Below are positions 1-15,000 of a DNA stretch of 64,000 bases, one piece after another. Within the stretch, counting starts at the first letter, position 1. The number at the start of each line of letters is the position of its first letter. Location: positions 744,001-808,000 of the forward strand of contig JAQGEQ010000380.1 of assembly GCA_034620365.1 (NCBI GenBank), read 5' to 3'. The notes under the pieces were generated by a model. It saw only the letters and a program-made list of their open reading frames with translations. It searched no databases and was not told the origin of the DNA. Made by a program: the position numbers and the translations under genes. The stretch comes from Pegea sp. RAD2-039 (lineage: Eukaryota > Chordata > Thaliacea > Salpida > Salpidae).

Positions 1-3000
1 GAAAAGTAGTAAATTTTTAAATATTTAAAACTACCTGTTGTGTAAGAACTTCCAGAGCTAAGTTCACTTTCTGCACCAGAACTATATCTTCCTTTAACTT
101 TAACTTCATAAGTTGTTCCGCTTTTTAATCCCATTATTATGCACACAGAGTTATTTCCACATTCACCTGAATATAAATTTTAAATTATTTTAAATGAATG
201 CAAAAATGAAAATTGTTTTCTCTTTAACATTCTTTCGGCAAAATCTTTACAATTCTTACTATTGATAATATCTCCAGCTTCAACAAAATAAGTTTCAACT
301 CCTGGGACGTTAGAATCCAATTTTATAATTATTGAATTGATTGTACTTCCCACAAAACTCCTTTCAATTTCAAACGGTTTTTTTACTTTATAAAACACAA
401 CAAAAATTAAAATGAAAATATGAAAGATTGTATGTTAGCTGTAAAAACATCTATATCTAAACATATAAAATTTGAATCTTATTCAAAAGTTCACCAAAAA
501 CGTGTTTTTGTTAAAAAAGTTAAATACTTGTAAAGTCAGAAATGTTTACAGGTGGTCCACTTCCTGCTTTATTACGTGCATAAACTATAAACATGTACTC
601 AGTTCCGTTGGTCAATCCACTAGTTAATAATAAACTAGATGTGACTGTATAGTTCTGTTTAAAATGAACATATGAAAGTTTATGTAGTCATAGTTGGGAT
701 AATATTTGTAAAATTATAGTTTTGGTTTCCTATTGGAAGAAAACAACTATTTACGTAATTTGAAAAATATCTAGTAACATAAAAAGGTAAGACAATGTTA
801 GAATAATCTGTAAAGACAAATTCTTTGAAATGTCAGAGTTTTATGGAATTTCAATGATATCTTTTTTCTCTAACCTTAAAAGTTTTTTAAGAAAATGTTT
901 TAATGAATAGTCATAAAGGAGAAAATTACCAAAATTTAGAGAAACTTAAATATGCAATTTTCAAATATAGACTATTAGCTTTTGACGTATTTTTCATAAA
1001 ACGTTTATGATTCATTCAAAAATTAATAAGAAACATTTAAGTTGAATTGCATAATGATACAAAGAGTTAATCACCTTTTTAAACTCAGAAGATAAGTCTT
1101 TAACAGTGATAAAGTAATCATCAACACCTTTTGTTTCATTCCATACAATTTCTATTGAGTTACTACTTTGGCTGTTGACTTTGAGGCCATTAGTTTTTCC
1201 AGGCTCTAATGAAATAAAAAACTTAAATTGTTAAGACTTAAACTATAATACTTTATCACCTAAAGTTTTTCGATGAACATGAGTATAAAGTTTGTCAGAT
1301 AACTTATCAAAACTATATTCTAAATAAAAACAAACTTGTAAGTATTGTAAAGTTTGTAGGCTTAGGAATTATTCCATCTTCATCAATAAAAGATAAATCT
1401 AATTGATAATTTGTTGCTGGCTGAAGTGATTCAAAAGCAATAGAGTTTGTGAAAGATATCTTTTCAGCCAAAGCCTCACCACTGTCGATGTTTCTTAAGT
1501 TCACATTGTAACCCCTAGAAATATTTGATAATGTCAGTTGATATAAAACTGCATCATATCAAATAGTATATAACACAAAATTTGTTTACAAGTTTTTATC
1601 TATAAAGAAAAAAAATAACAAACGGTTCTGAAAATATTCACTTTTCGAATTCGAGATTTTTTAAATTTAATGATAATTATTTCAATTAAATGGTTTTAAT
1701 TTCAATTGAAACAACTTATATACAAATCAAAGACTTTTAATAAAAGAAACTAACTTTATGGTTGAAATTGAGGTTGGCGTGTTCCAGCTTATAGAAAAAG
1801 ATTTGTCAGAAATATCATTCAATACAATCAAAAAGTCATTTTCACCTCCTGTTGAAATACAAACATTTTTAGAACTTTTTGGTTTTTGTAAGTTAAAATT
1901 TAATTTCTCACTTGTGTAATCGGTAGTTGTAACTGATAAGCTTTCGCCAAAATTGTTTTTTGCGGATATTGTGAAATTGTAAGTAGTTGCTGGAGATAAG
2001 CCAGTGACCGTAAATGGGCTTTCAGTGAAAGTTAGGTTGGAATAAGATAAAGAGTCAAGTTCAACCAGTAACTGGTACTCAATTGCAGTCGGTGAAAGAT
2101 CGAAGGTGAAAACTATACTGGTGCTGGTATGAGAAATTCCGAGAAAGTTGCTCACGTTTTCTGGAGCTGTAAAGAAATGAAAATTGAAATATTGTAACCG
2201 CTAACTCAAGCCGGTAAGACAATTCGGAAATTTTCCAAGAATTTGTAGACCTTTTTTAAAATGTTTCAGATAAAATAAAACTTTCACAAAAGAAATCATC
2301 AAATACATCTAACCAAAGTTTAATGTCAAATAAATTGGTATATATATATGTAAAAAAAGTTGAAATTATCAAGGTGAAATAAATACGGATTATGATAATT
2401 AATAAGCTGGCTCAAAAAACTTTTATTTAACATCCTTTTTTTCTAAAATTAAACAGATGTGATACAACTAACCACTTACAACAACTTCTATGCAAACCGG
2501 TTTAGTAGAAAACTTAATTGAAAACAAGTATTGACGTCAATTGTATCTGACTAAAGCAAATTATGTTATAAATATCTATTTATAAGGGCATCTATTTTTA
2601 CTTTAGTAGTAAGAGAATTGTAAGGCTAAATTTAAATCGAAACTAATAAACAGTTTTATATCAAGCTAAAACTCAAAAAGTCAGATAAATCATCATGTGA
2701 AAATTATAGAAAAGTACAGTTTCTAAATTTCCATTTTCTTTGAAGCTATGTAACTCTTTATGTTACAACTGTAGCATGTAAGAAAGAATAGATTAAGTTT
2801 GTAAGAAAGCGAAAAACCACTTGTCAATCTCACAAACCTGTAATAAATGAAATATCTGAAGGTTCACTTCGTAAAGAACCAACTCCTTCTTGAAATCGCC
2901 CAATCGCAATCACTGAAACGTTATAATCTTCTCCAGGACTTAAACCATCAATAGTAAATCTTGTTTTTGTTGTGGTCTCAACGCGACCAGTGGGAAAGAT

Positions 3001-6000
3001 TTCAATTTGGTAACTGACAGCTCCTAATGGAGCTGTAAAGCTGATTTCTACAGAGGATTGGGTTACTGATTCAAGAATAAGATCAGATGGTTTGGCTGGT
3101 TCTGTGGAGATTGAAGTTATTTTTAATTCAGTTATTTGTACTTTAGTGGTTCAATTTGTTGATATTTTAAATAAATGTTTTAAAATTGTTTTAAATTATG
3201 TTTCTTTTGTTCTTTTATTCTTTTTCTTAACTTAAACATTTGTTACGAACTTGTTTGAAAGCTGATGTTTAAATATTCGCTGTATCCTGCTTCATTCGAG
3301 GCTTGAAGACTAATGCTGTAGTTTGTCCCTGACTTTAATAAAGTATCTTCACTCTTTGTGGTGAAACTAATTTCATCTGCTTCTTCACTTTTAACAATGA
3401 AAGAATTAAGAAAAATCCCAAAACCATCAAAAATCTTCAGCAGATAGTCTTCAGCACTTCTGCTCTTATCCCATTTAAAAAGAGCAAAAGAATTCTCTAT
3501 TCTTTCAACCCTAAAATTTCTTGGGTTTGGTGGAGCTAAAAAACAAACTGCTTAAAAAATGTATAAGTCAATCAGCTTACTAACCAGTTAATTGAGAAGT
3601 CACTTCCAGTTTGTCACTTGTTCCCAAGTTATATAAAACTGTAGAGCTTATTGTATAAACGTTCCCAGGTAAAAGTCCGATTATATTGACGGGACTTTCA
3701 TTTGCCGTAATCATCTTTGATAAAAAGAAATCATCAAATTCTTTCTGATATTTGTTAATAAAAAAATGTACCTTGAAGAAACCACCATCACCAAAAATTT
3801 CAAATGTGTAATTGAAAGCTCCTTTTTTTGGCTTGAAGTTTATAACAAATGAAGTTTGTGTAATATTTGAGGTGAAAGCTTCTGTTAGTTGTGCCATTTC
3901 TATAATTAACATTTTTTAAACCGGTAAAATTAAATATAAATTCGAAAACAAGACCTGTTTGAAACTTTTCAGAAGTACAAGATCCTCCTTCAATATTGAC
4001 TGAACATATTTCAACTGAATAGTTCAAACCGAAATCCAAGTTTGTTAACACTGAGAACAAACTAATGACGTTTCCAGTACCGTTTATTCCCACTGTAAAA
4101 GGCTTAATAGATATTTCATAGACTTCAGCTCCAGAAACCTCATGCCATGTGACATTAGCAGTATTAGATGAAACACTTATACTGATAATTTTTGGAAAAT
4201 CTGGAACTAAAAAAGAAGTTTGATTATTTTTATAATCTGAGATTGATTAAAATTGATTTTTGAGTTTGTTCTTAATAATAGTGAGTTGTTAGTAAACAAA
4301 GACTAACCTGTAATAGTTTCCAACACTTTTCCAAATCTACTTGCACCCACTGTGTATAGAGCAGAAGCTGAAATATTATATTTAACTCCTGGTAATAAAC
4401 TCGTTAAAACGCCAGAAGTCTCATTGACAAAAACAAAATTTGAGCTTGAACCTGAGAAAAAAAATTGAAATTCAAGTGAAATTTTGAATTGTAAAAGCTT
4501 CAAAGTTTTATTTTAGATGATGAAATAAATATAAAAGTCTAAAAATTGTGAAAAGTTTACTTGAAGAGTATGACACATTATATCCCACTACACCAACCAC
4601 CTCTGAGAGTTTGAAAGAAATTTCATTTCTTGATGAATTGGTTACAGATATTGAAGGTCCAAAAGCAGCAGCTGAAATACATTTAAAACATCAAAGAAAA
4701 AACTTAATGCAGATCAAATGTTGCAAGTATCAAAATGAAGTTGAAGTCTACTCAATACTCCTAAACAAATAATTTTAACAAAAGGTAGCTTATATCTTAC
4801 TTGTAACGAATGAAGCTTCTGCTTCAGAACTGTTGCCAGAAGGGTTTGAAGCTACAACAAAGATTTTGTAAAACTGTTCGGGTTCCAAATTAATCAGCTT
4901 TATTGAGTTTCTTTCTACTTTTATTTCTGCAATATTTCTACCACTATCCGTCGAATTTTGATAGCTGACGAAGAAGACGTCTGCTCCAGAAACGTTTTTC
5001 CATTCAACTTCCAAAGAGAAGGAGTTTTGTTGGAGTACAGTGATGGGAGATGGTTCCTGGGGAACTTTAAATATTTATAGAAAATTTAGTTTAGAAGATA
5101 TTCATTCTTCTTGAATTTTTATAACTTATCTTTAGTTCTATAATTAAAATTTAATTCTGAAATTATAGTTTAAAATTATTTCTTAAACACCTGTGATGGT
5201 AGAAATAAAAGTTGGTTCAGATGTTAATCCATTTGCTTGAGCAAATATGGAAATATTATAATTTGTTCCTGGTTCCAAAGAAGAGATATCAACAAATTTA
5301 AGGCTTGAAAGAACGTTATCAGAAATATCATCGGTTATCCGGTAAACAATTTTTGTAACTCCCGGTTCCACTGACCACTCTAAACGAAGTCCAGTCATCG
5401 AAATCTCAGTCAAGCTTACGATCGGTGGTGACGGGTCTGTTGAAAATGTAAAAATATGAAATAGAAGGATTGACGTTTATTTATTTCATCCAAAAATTAA
5501 AGAATAAGAAGTAATTTAGAATTTTTTTACACTGACTTGTGAATACTTCTAGTGTTGGAGATGAAAAAGATTTTCCTGACACACCAACAGATGTAACATT
5601 GATTAGATACTCTGAGGCAGGCTGAAGATTTTGGATTTTCACATTAGTTTCAATAGAAGTTACCGTAACAACATCTGAACTGTTCAGTTTACTACCAAAT
5701 AAAAAACATTTTAGATGCACATATATCCAGTTTGTTTTATTTTAATACTTTGTTGCTGTTATTTCGTAGAAACTTGCACCAGCAGAAGAATTGTAGGTGA
5801 TGGTTATAGAAGTTGAAGTGGAAGCTATTCTGATAGGCGTCGAACTATTACCTGGCTCTGCACAATGAAAAAAGTTAGTTTAAATTTTCTTGATTTAGTT
5901 AAAAAATCATTAAATCAGTTAATAGAGGAGGAACCAGTGTTACTTGTAGTGGCGTTTGTACACTTTGCTTCACTTCTAACTCTTCTACCAGTTTCATTTC

Positions 6001-9000
6001 CAGTAATGGCAGTAACACAAATTTCATACTCTATTCCTGGTCTTATTCCATTCTCGTGTTCAAACAGAACAAAATTATTCCTAAAGTTAAAATGTTGGGA
6101 TTATGAAAGGTAACAGTGTTCAGACTATATAAAGAATTATAAGAATGACTAATCAAAAAAACAGTTTTTAAATCATTTGCTTTTAGTGCTTGACTGATAA
6201 TTAAGACTTTTAAAAGAAAAGTAATTAGTCAGTTAGTTTACTTTCACTTCAATTTAAGTCTTTTCATTTTGCACAAAGTAATCACAAAAGCTTAAAATTA
6301 GCAATTATTCAAAACAAAGGATTTTCAGTACTCACAGAACGTCTGTTAAAAACACAAGACTTCCATTTTGATTAACTTTCAATTCGTAAGATTTTGCGCC
6401 AAAGGATTTCACATACATGATGTAAATAGTATTTTGTGTCACAACAGTTTCATTTTCAAGAATCTTTACAAGTGGAGCTGTCAGTAGAAAAGATAAGTTT
6501 CAAATATTTTCGTTTTTGATCTTAATTAGTAGTTACTGTTGAAGTATTAACAACAAAATTACCAAATTAAGATAAACTGTTAAAATAAATTTAAATTTCT
6601 TTGTCAAGTATTTTAATGTGTTTTTTATTAAGCGCTTTAATTATTAATTCGCCTCTTGTGCTTTGATTACAATTGCATTTATTGAATGAACTGCTAAAAG
6701 AATAAAAAATATGAATAAAACAACAATATATAGATTATAAAGAATTAGTGGTTTATATATGAAGAGCACATTTATGAATATATTTGATTATAATTAGAAT
6801 ATTTTTCATCTTAGAGCACAAAAGAGCAAGTTCTCTTTTTAACTTAGCTTTGTATTGATTTGCATAAATTTTTTTGTGAGATTCCTAACTTATATTTCAT
6901 TATATTCTGATTATATTTACCTGTAATTACTGAAAGAATGTCTGAAGGGAGAGTACCATTGACAGATCCATAAAAAGGTATGACTTGAAATTGATAGATT
7001 GAACCTGCATTTAGAGATGTAGCAATAAACTTTGCAGATTTTACAGATGTTGAATAGTTTTCTCCTTTTGCACTGGTAACATTTACTGTATACCCAGTGA
7101 CATTTGATAAATCGTTCCAAACAAGAGTAATCTCTTGATTAGTAACATTAACTGCTTTCAATCCAGTTGGTTTAGCAGGACCTATAAACAGATTTAAAGT
7201 TTAGAATAAAACATAATACAGAAAAAAATGTTATTTTTGAATTGAATCGAAATTCTGTTTATTTATTAAATATTTGTTCATTTTTGTTAACCTGTGGCTT
7301 GTAGTAAACTTTCGGAGTTGTATGTACCAATTCCAGTTGAAAATATCCCTTGAATAAGTATATTATAGATTTGAGAAGGCTGCAAATCACTTAATTGCGC
7401 AATAGTATTTGACGTTGTAAGATTAGATGAGGAGATAGAAGTATTTTCAGGTAAAGCTATCACTACAAAATTTTCGGCTCCAATAATCTCATTCCATTCT
7501 AATTGAATAAAGTCGGAGCCCACAGCTGTAACTACTAAGTTTTGAGGAGAAGCTTTGGCTGAAATAAAATAAGATAAATTTTTGAGTAAATTTATTTTAG
7601 TAACTGAAAAGTTTTTAATGATTGATAAATCTCGTTACGGATAAAATACAAAAATTTAACATAATTAACATAATTGAGTAATTACGTAATTAAATAATAA
7701 TTAATATAATAATTAATGTAATCTGATCTTAAAAAGATTTTTGTACTTGTGTTTACGCTTTCAAGCACTAAAGGCGATGAAAAAAGACCATAAGAAGTGT
7801 TTTTTGTTGCACTGAATGAAACGAAATAAGAAGTTCCTGACTTCAAGTCAGTTACGTCGAAGCTTGGTACAGTTGAAGATAAATCTTTCACCATAACTTT
7901 AGATGAGTTAAGAACTTGTAACTGATAGAAACTTGCACCCTTGACTTCATCAAATTCAATATTTATGCCGAAGTCAAGTTGCTTTATCGTAATATTTTTC
8001 GGAGCATTTGGAACTAAACAAAAAATGTTTGATTATTTACTTTTTTCGCATTAAAACTAATAAACCTGTAGTAAAGGTTTCGCCCGGACCAACAGTGCTT
8101 ATTTCTCCGGCAATGTAAATTCCTTGAACTTTTATTTCATAATCAGTTCCACTTTCTAAGTTTTCCAATAAGCATGTGTTGTTATCGAGACATAAGACTG
8201 CAGAAAATATTGAATAATTTTGAATGAAACTAAGTTTGTAAGTTCAACGTACACTTGTCTGTTTCATCTTTTAAAGTAACCACATAGCTTTCAACACCAA
8301 CCACAAGTGGAAACACTTTCACTAATATTGAAGAATTAGTATTTGATTCAAAAATTGCTTTAGCAACAAATGGATATTGGACTGAAAAAGAAAATAATTT
8401 TATTTGAGATACTTGTCTGTAAAAATTCTTTGTTTAAACATTACATTTTTAAACATAAAAAGTTTTTATTAAAATTATAGTTTTTAGTGAATAAAATTTA
8501 AGAAAATAGATGAAGCATAACAATTCATTAATGTTACAAGTTACTTGTAGTTGCAGTTACTCGTGAAATATCTCCCTTTCCACTTGGATTAACAATTTTT
8601 AAATTGAAAATATACCCAACAGCATTTTCCAGACCAGTTACATCAACAAATGTTTCTGGAGTATTGCCGTTCTGATAGAAAATAAAAAGTAGTTATATTC
8701 CAAGAATATATTGAACTTTATAATCAAATTTAGCGTTCAGTTTCTAAAAGTTTCTCGTTACTTTAATCAGTGCTGAGGTTTTTAAGTTAATCAATCTCCA
8801 TTCATAGTATAAAGCTGTTTTGTCAGCTATCCAATTGAATGAAATGGACTCATTAGTAAGTGAAGTCACTGTTAGATTTTTTGCTGGACCAGGAACTGAA
8901 ATGATAAGTTTGCTGATTAATATCAATTAGGATTAATTTTGAGTAATATTTCTTACGTGTAGTTACTGTAACTTCCCCAAAATCAGGAATTTCTCCCAAA

Positions 9001-12000
9001 TCATCAAAAGCCGAGACTTTGACAGTATATACAATACTTGGTTGCTTATCAGTAAATGTCTGTGTTGTTATGTTAGTAATTGTAGAGTTTGAATATAATT
9101 CTGTAGCTTTTCTTATAAATGTTTTGTAATAACTAGAAAAAAATTCAAGTAATGAGAAAGTTGAAGATTTTTTGAATTTTTATTGTACCGGATCTTAGTT
9201 ACAGAGATTGGCTCCTCCCACGAAACTGTAAATGTGGTTGTGGTAACTTCACTGACATTTAATACATTTGGACCAACGGCACCTAAACAACAAGATAAAA
9301 ATCTCAATAAAACGCATGAATAATGTAAAGCTTATTGAGCTTACGCGTAAATGCTTCAAATAGAACTGGCTTGCTGTTCCCAAATTTGTTTTTAGCTATA
9401 ATGGAGATATTGTATAAGCTTCCTGGTGATAGATCGGTGATATTGACTGGTGGATTAGAAGCATTTAATCGAGTAGTTTCAATTAGTCCTTGAGTAACAA
9501 TAACTTCATATTCATCAGCGTTTTTCGATTCATTAAACCCAACAATTAAAAATACATTAGTCCGTTCATTGACTGTGAGATTATTAACCTCGTTTGGAAC
9601 TGGAAAATAGAGTTAAAAGTTGCTTACAAAAAGGTTTTGAAAGAAAAATTAAAGAAGTGAAATAAATACGGATTATGATAATTAATAAGCTGGCTCAAAA
9701 AACTTTTATTTAACATCTTTTTTTCTAAAATTAAACAGATGTGATACAACTAACCACTTACAACAACTTCTATGCAAATCGGTTTAGTAGAAAACTTAAT
9801 TGAAAACAAGTATTGACGTCAATTGTATCTGACTAAAGCAAATTATGTTATAAATATCTATTTATAAGGGCATCTATTTTTACTTTAGTAGTAAGAGAAT
9901 TGTAAGGCTAAATTTAAATCGAAACTAATAAACAGTTTTATATCAAGCTAAGACTCAAAAAGTCAGATAAATCATCATGTGAAAATTATAGAAAAGTACA
10001 GTTTCTAAATTTCCATTTTCTTTGAAGCTATGTAACTCTTTATGTTACAACTGTAGCATGTAAGAAAGAATAGATTAAGTTTGTAAGAAAGCGAAAAACC
10101 ACTTGTCAATCTCACAAACCTGTAATAAATGAAATATCTGAAGGTTCACTTCGTAAAGAACCAACTCCTTCTTGAAATCGCCCAATCGCAATCACTGAAA
10201 CGTTATAATCTTCTCCAGGACTTAAACCATCAATAGTAAATCTTGTTTTTGTTGTGGTCTCAACGCGACCAGTGGGAAAGATTTCAATTTGGTAACTGAC
10301 AGCTCCTAATGGAGCTGTAAAGCTGATTTCTACAGAGGATTGGGTTACTGATTCAAGAATAAGATCAGATGGTTTGGCTGGTTCTGTGGAGATTGAAGTT
10401 ATTTTTAATTCAGTTATTTGTACTTTAGTGGTTCAATTTGTTGATATTTTAAATAAACTTTACTACCTAGAAAATTATTTTTAAGGAAGGCTTAAAATCA
10501 TTAGATCATTTTTGGCAGTAAATGTTCTTACTTGTGGTGAATGTAAAATTAACCGTGCTACTACTACCACCCTCGTTTTTTACTTTTAAAAAGAGGGTAT
10601 AGTTTGTTCCCGCTTTTAAGGTTGTATTCATCACTTTGTTTGTATTAAAAACAATTTCAGCTGTTGCATTATCACTTATTTTGAAATCCTCAAACAAATT
10701 TGTTGTGGAATTTGATAAAATTAGAATATATTCATCAGAACCAAATACTGATGGCCACGTAATAATTGCAAATTCAGCTTCCATTTTTGTTAACTCTATA
10801 TTTTCCGGTTCTGCTGGTGCTGTAAACATGAGTTTATTTTCAATAATAACTTAATGGTGCGTTAGTTTGTAGTTATATACCAGTAATTATTTCGATGTGT
10901 TCACTTTGGTTACTGTTACCAGATATATACTTTGCAAGCACACTTGCTTTATATGTAGTTCCTGAATCAAGACCAGTAAAAGTAATACTCGTTTCGTCTG
11001 TATGCATTATCTGAAAAATATTTTAGATAAGGATTTTAAAGAAATTTCATCACAAAGAAGTAATTACAGAGTTTACAGTCAAAAGAGTTTTACAATCTGT
11101 AGCTTGTATGAAAAAATCTACATAAAATAGATTTCAATTAATAGTATATTTTCAAAATGGAATTAATGCGGGTCTGTTTTAAGCTTGGTATCACAATGAA
11201 AAACTGTATAAAAAAAATACAAACTTAATGGACTTACCAGTGTGGCGTTACCACCTGTAACTCTCACCAAATAACCCTTAGTATGTTCAAGAGGCAGATA
11301 AGAAACCACAAAACTTGTTTGGGTAATTTTCGATATATTTAAATTACTTGGTACAGGGAAATCTGATCAAAATCAAATTGGTATAAAAGCAACAAATTCT
11401 ACAACTTTTACAAACCAGTTTGAAAGTCTAAGCTTGAGCATGACTCTCCACCACCATTCCTGCTACATACTTTCACTGTGTATGTTAAACCAGCAATAAG
11501 AGGCGATAAGAATGTTTCAAATCCACTTATTGTTCCAACTCCAGTTATTGAAGATGTATCTTTTTCGCCTGCTGCTGTTATTGAAACAACGGTGTCTTTG
11601 GTTTCTGCTTCCCAACTTATTGTTGCATTTTTGTTGCTTGATACCGCTGATAGACCAGTCGGGTTGCTAGGTGCTAAAGTTATAAACATTATTTAGCAAA
11701 ATATTTTAATCAATAATGATTTCAAAGCGCAGTTGTTTTGTTAATAGATTTAAACCTCGAGTGGCTATAGGTTTGATCAAAATATTATTTCTAGTTTACA
11801 AAAATACTTTTTGGTTCGTAAAATTGTTTATATGTAGTGGAAAATGTATTATGTTCGTATTTTGACAGTTTAGTATAAAACCTGTTATTTGAGTAAATGT
11901 CACCAAATTCTGAAACCCTGAAACATCTTCATATATCAGTGAGATGGAATATAATGATCCTGGATCCAGTTTGGACAGCAACATTTTATTTGATTCAGTG

Positions 12001-15000
12001 AATTGTTCTTGTTTTTTCTGATTAAAATACAGACAGTTTGTTTATTCATCTTACAGTATTAACAGTGAACTTAATAGTTTTGAACAACATTTGATTGTGC
12101 AAAATAGTTGCTTTAAAGTAACTTTATTTTCTCCTATTTTGTTATATCAAATTTCTCATTCATAACTTATATTTTACTTATGCCTCTATAGTGTTATTAT
12201 TCTTTCTATATTAATGTCAAATTGTAATGCTTAAGCCCTTTCCATTATTTCTTCGCTTATAACACGTTTTGTTCGCTATAATAGCTGTTAAATTTATCAC
12301 TTGTAGCCAGGCATTTAATTAACATAAAAAAGTATGCTTAAAGCAAATATAATATTCTAACAAAATATAATATGTTAAATACTAAATAAAGAATACTGCC
12401 GAGTTAGTAGCCAACAAATTAGAAAGATCGTTATCAACGATATTATAAGAAGTTTTATCTAACATTTTATCTAATAGTCTTGAAAATTGATATTGTGTAA
12501 TTGACTCTTAAGGCGCCGTAGTTAACTCTAATTATCTAAAAAAACATTTTACTTACAGAACTATTTTTACTTTCGTAATCAATCTTATATTGTTTAGCAA
12601 GAATATAGTTTCGCCATGTTAATGATATAGATGTTTGGGTAACCTCAGACACGTTCCAAATTCCTTTAAACATAAATAATATGGTTACTTGTTTAAAATT
12701 ATTCAACCGTAGAAATACTTACTTGTTCGGAGAGGCAATGAAAATTTGCTCGTATAATTTTCAACGCTATAAGCTACTTCAACAATGTAATTGTTAATTA
12801 GAGGTGCCACACTTGAAATTGTTGTACTGGTATTGGTAGTTGTGGTATTAAACAAAGTTAAGTCTCCCTCTTTATAATAGCGAATAGTATAACTAGTGGC
12901 ACCTTTTACAGCATCATATTTGATGTTAAAACTTGTTTCTTGAATGTTGAAAATAAAAGCACTGTTCACTGTCAGTGAATCTGTCAAATAGGAATTATAA
13001 GAAGATTTGTATAAAAATTCATCAGCTTTATACCTAACGTTACAATTGTCTTAGTTGTAGCTTCGCCGGTTTCAAAAAGTTCTGATAAACTTCCATTAGC
13101 AGTTTCAAACACGGGAACTACACTAATCGTGTAGTTTGTGGATAATGACACACCATCAATCTTAACGGATAATCTTCCGTCTTTTGCATCATTTTGACTG
13201 ATAACTTTATCAGAAGAAGATGGAATGGTTGTGACCCTGTAGTTTTTTCCTCTTCTAGCTTGGTCAAAACTTATAAAGAGTTGGTCGCCAACCGTTACAA
13301 CTACCATATTAGACACCTTGGCCACTGAAATAAATATTATTTATGGACTAAGTTGTACTCAGTTGTATTATTAATAAAAATGTTTTCTTGAAATCTTCCT
13401 TCAAACTTACATGAAGTAAATGTTCTAAGCTGACTGAACGTTGAAGCTACAACCTCTGTTGGTGAATATTCAATGAGAGCGTTGACCTTTGTTGAGCAAA
13501 TGCTACCCGATTGCGAAACTGTCACTAAGATCTCTTCGCTTGTTGATTCAAAACTTTTTTTGAAACCATTTTCACATTCGACTGTAAGAAATAAATTTTT
13601 CAAATCTTTATCTTTAAATGAAAAAATAGAACCTTCAATGTTGTACAAAGTTGCATTACTAACACTGGTGTATCTGATCATCACAGTTAATGAAGTTAAA
13701 GCTTCAATTTCTGTTATGTTAGGAGCTGCTATGTCTGCTGGTACTAAAATAAAAATTTGAATTGATTAACTAGAACTTTTAAGTAAATTAAGTAAAATCA
13801 GACAAAGCTGACATAGTTTTTCGGGTAAATTTTTCTTGGCTGTTTATATAGGCTTTAAAACGTCTTTATTTATCGACCAAAAAGATAATTATCCATCAAA
13901 TTTAGTATTAAGAAAAGAATATTGACGCTTAATTACAAGTTTACTTACAAGACCTAATTGTTTTTATATCTGAAGAATTAGAAACAATCTTCAAATCTGT
14001 CGTGGATGCGCTGATATTTTTACTATCGGTGCTCAGCTTCCCGCTTATGATTGTCGATCCTGGCCTTCAATTACAAACTATTTACAACTAAAAGTCTTAA
14101 AATAATATTTAATTTTTTCTTTTAACTATTTAATATTACTAAATATTTTACTATTAAAATCTGACTTCAAATTTGCTTATAATTCTTTTAGTAAAATTCT
14201 ACGCTTTAAAAAAGTAAAGTAGAATCCTTGCTGAGTCAGAATAAAAAGCAAAGCTATTAACTGATAAAAAATCACAGACTTGTTTTTACCTTATACTTAA
14301 AGTATTAAAATCCGTTACAGAAAAGGCTTTAATTTGACCGTTAACTAAATTTAAAATAATTGATAAGTAGTTTCCAATCAGTTGCTTGTAAACTTCAGAA
14401 GCCGTATCTCTATAACCCTCATTAAATGGTATATTAATCACAACCGATACGGGAACAAAAACAATTCCTGTAAAATTCAATTATATTTTTAATCAAAATT
14501 TTCTAATCTTTAAAAGAATGAAATGTTTTGTTACCTGTTACAAAAGTCACATTTTCACTAAACGGTGAATCGTTTATGGTAAAACCGTTTGCTTTTACTA
14601 CACGTGAAGCAACTATATAGGTTGAAAAAGGATTGAGATTTTCAACGATGGCGTTTAACTCAGTTCTCACGTACGTTGCAAAATTATTATTAACCACTTG
14701 TATCTAAAATTGTAGCTTGTAAGCTTAAAGACTGGCAGAATTCTAATATTCTTAAACTAATTTTTTTATAAAAACACAAACAAGAAAAATTGCATTCAAA
14801 AATAAGCATGTAGATTTTTAAAACAATCTCTATTGTACCTCAAATTCTTTGTAACTTTCATCAGTTTCTTGAACTATTACATTGACAGAGGTCTGTCCAA
14901 CTGAAATGACTTTTGGAGGTCCCAGACGTGGTATCTCTTTAAAAATGTTTGAATTGAACAAATGATTTAACACTTGTATTATTAGCAAATATTATTTATC

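Noticed and set aside
3772..3899. Reading straight through 3715-3771 as coding in FN3 domain 23
   Set aside because: The 57-nt segment is in frame but has GT...AG ends, and its removal gives a normal FN3 with a phase-0 mid-domain intron, as in domain 7, its paired domain.
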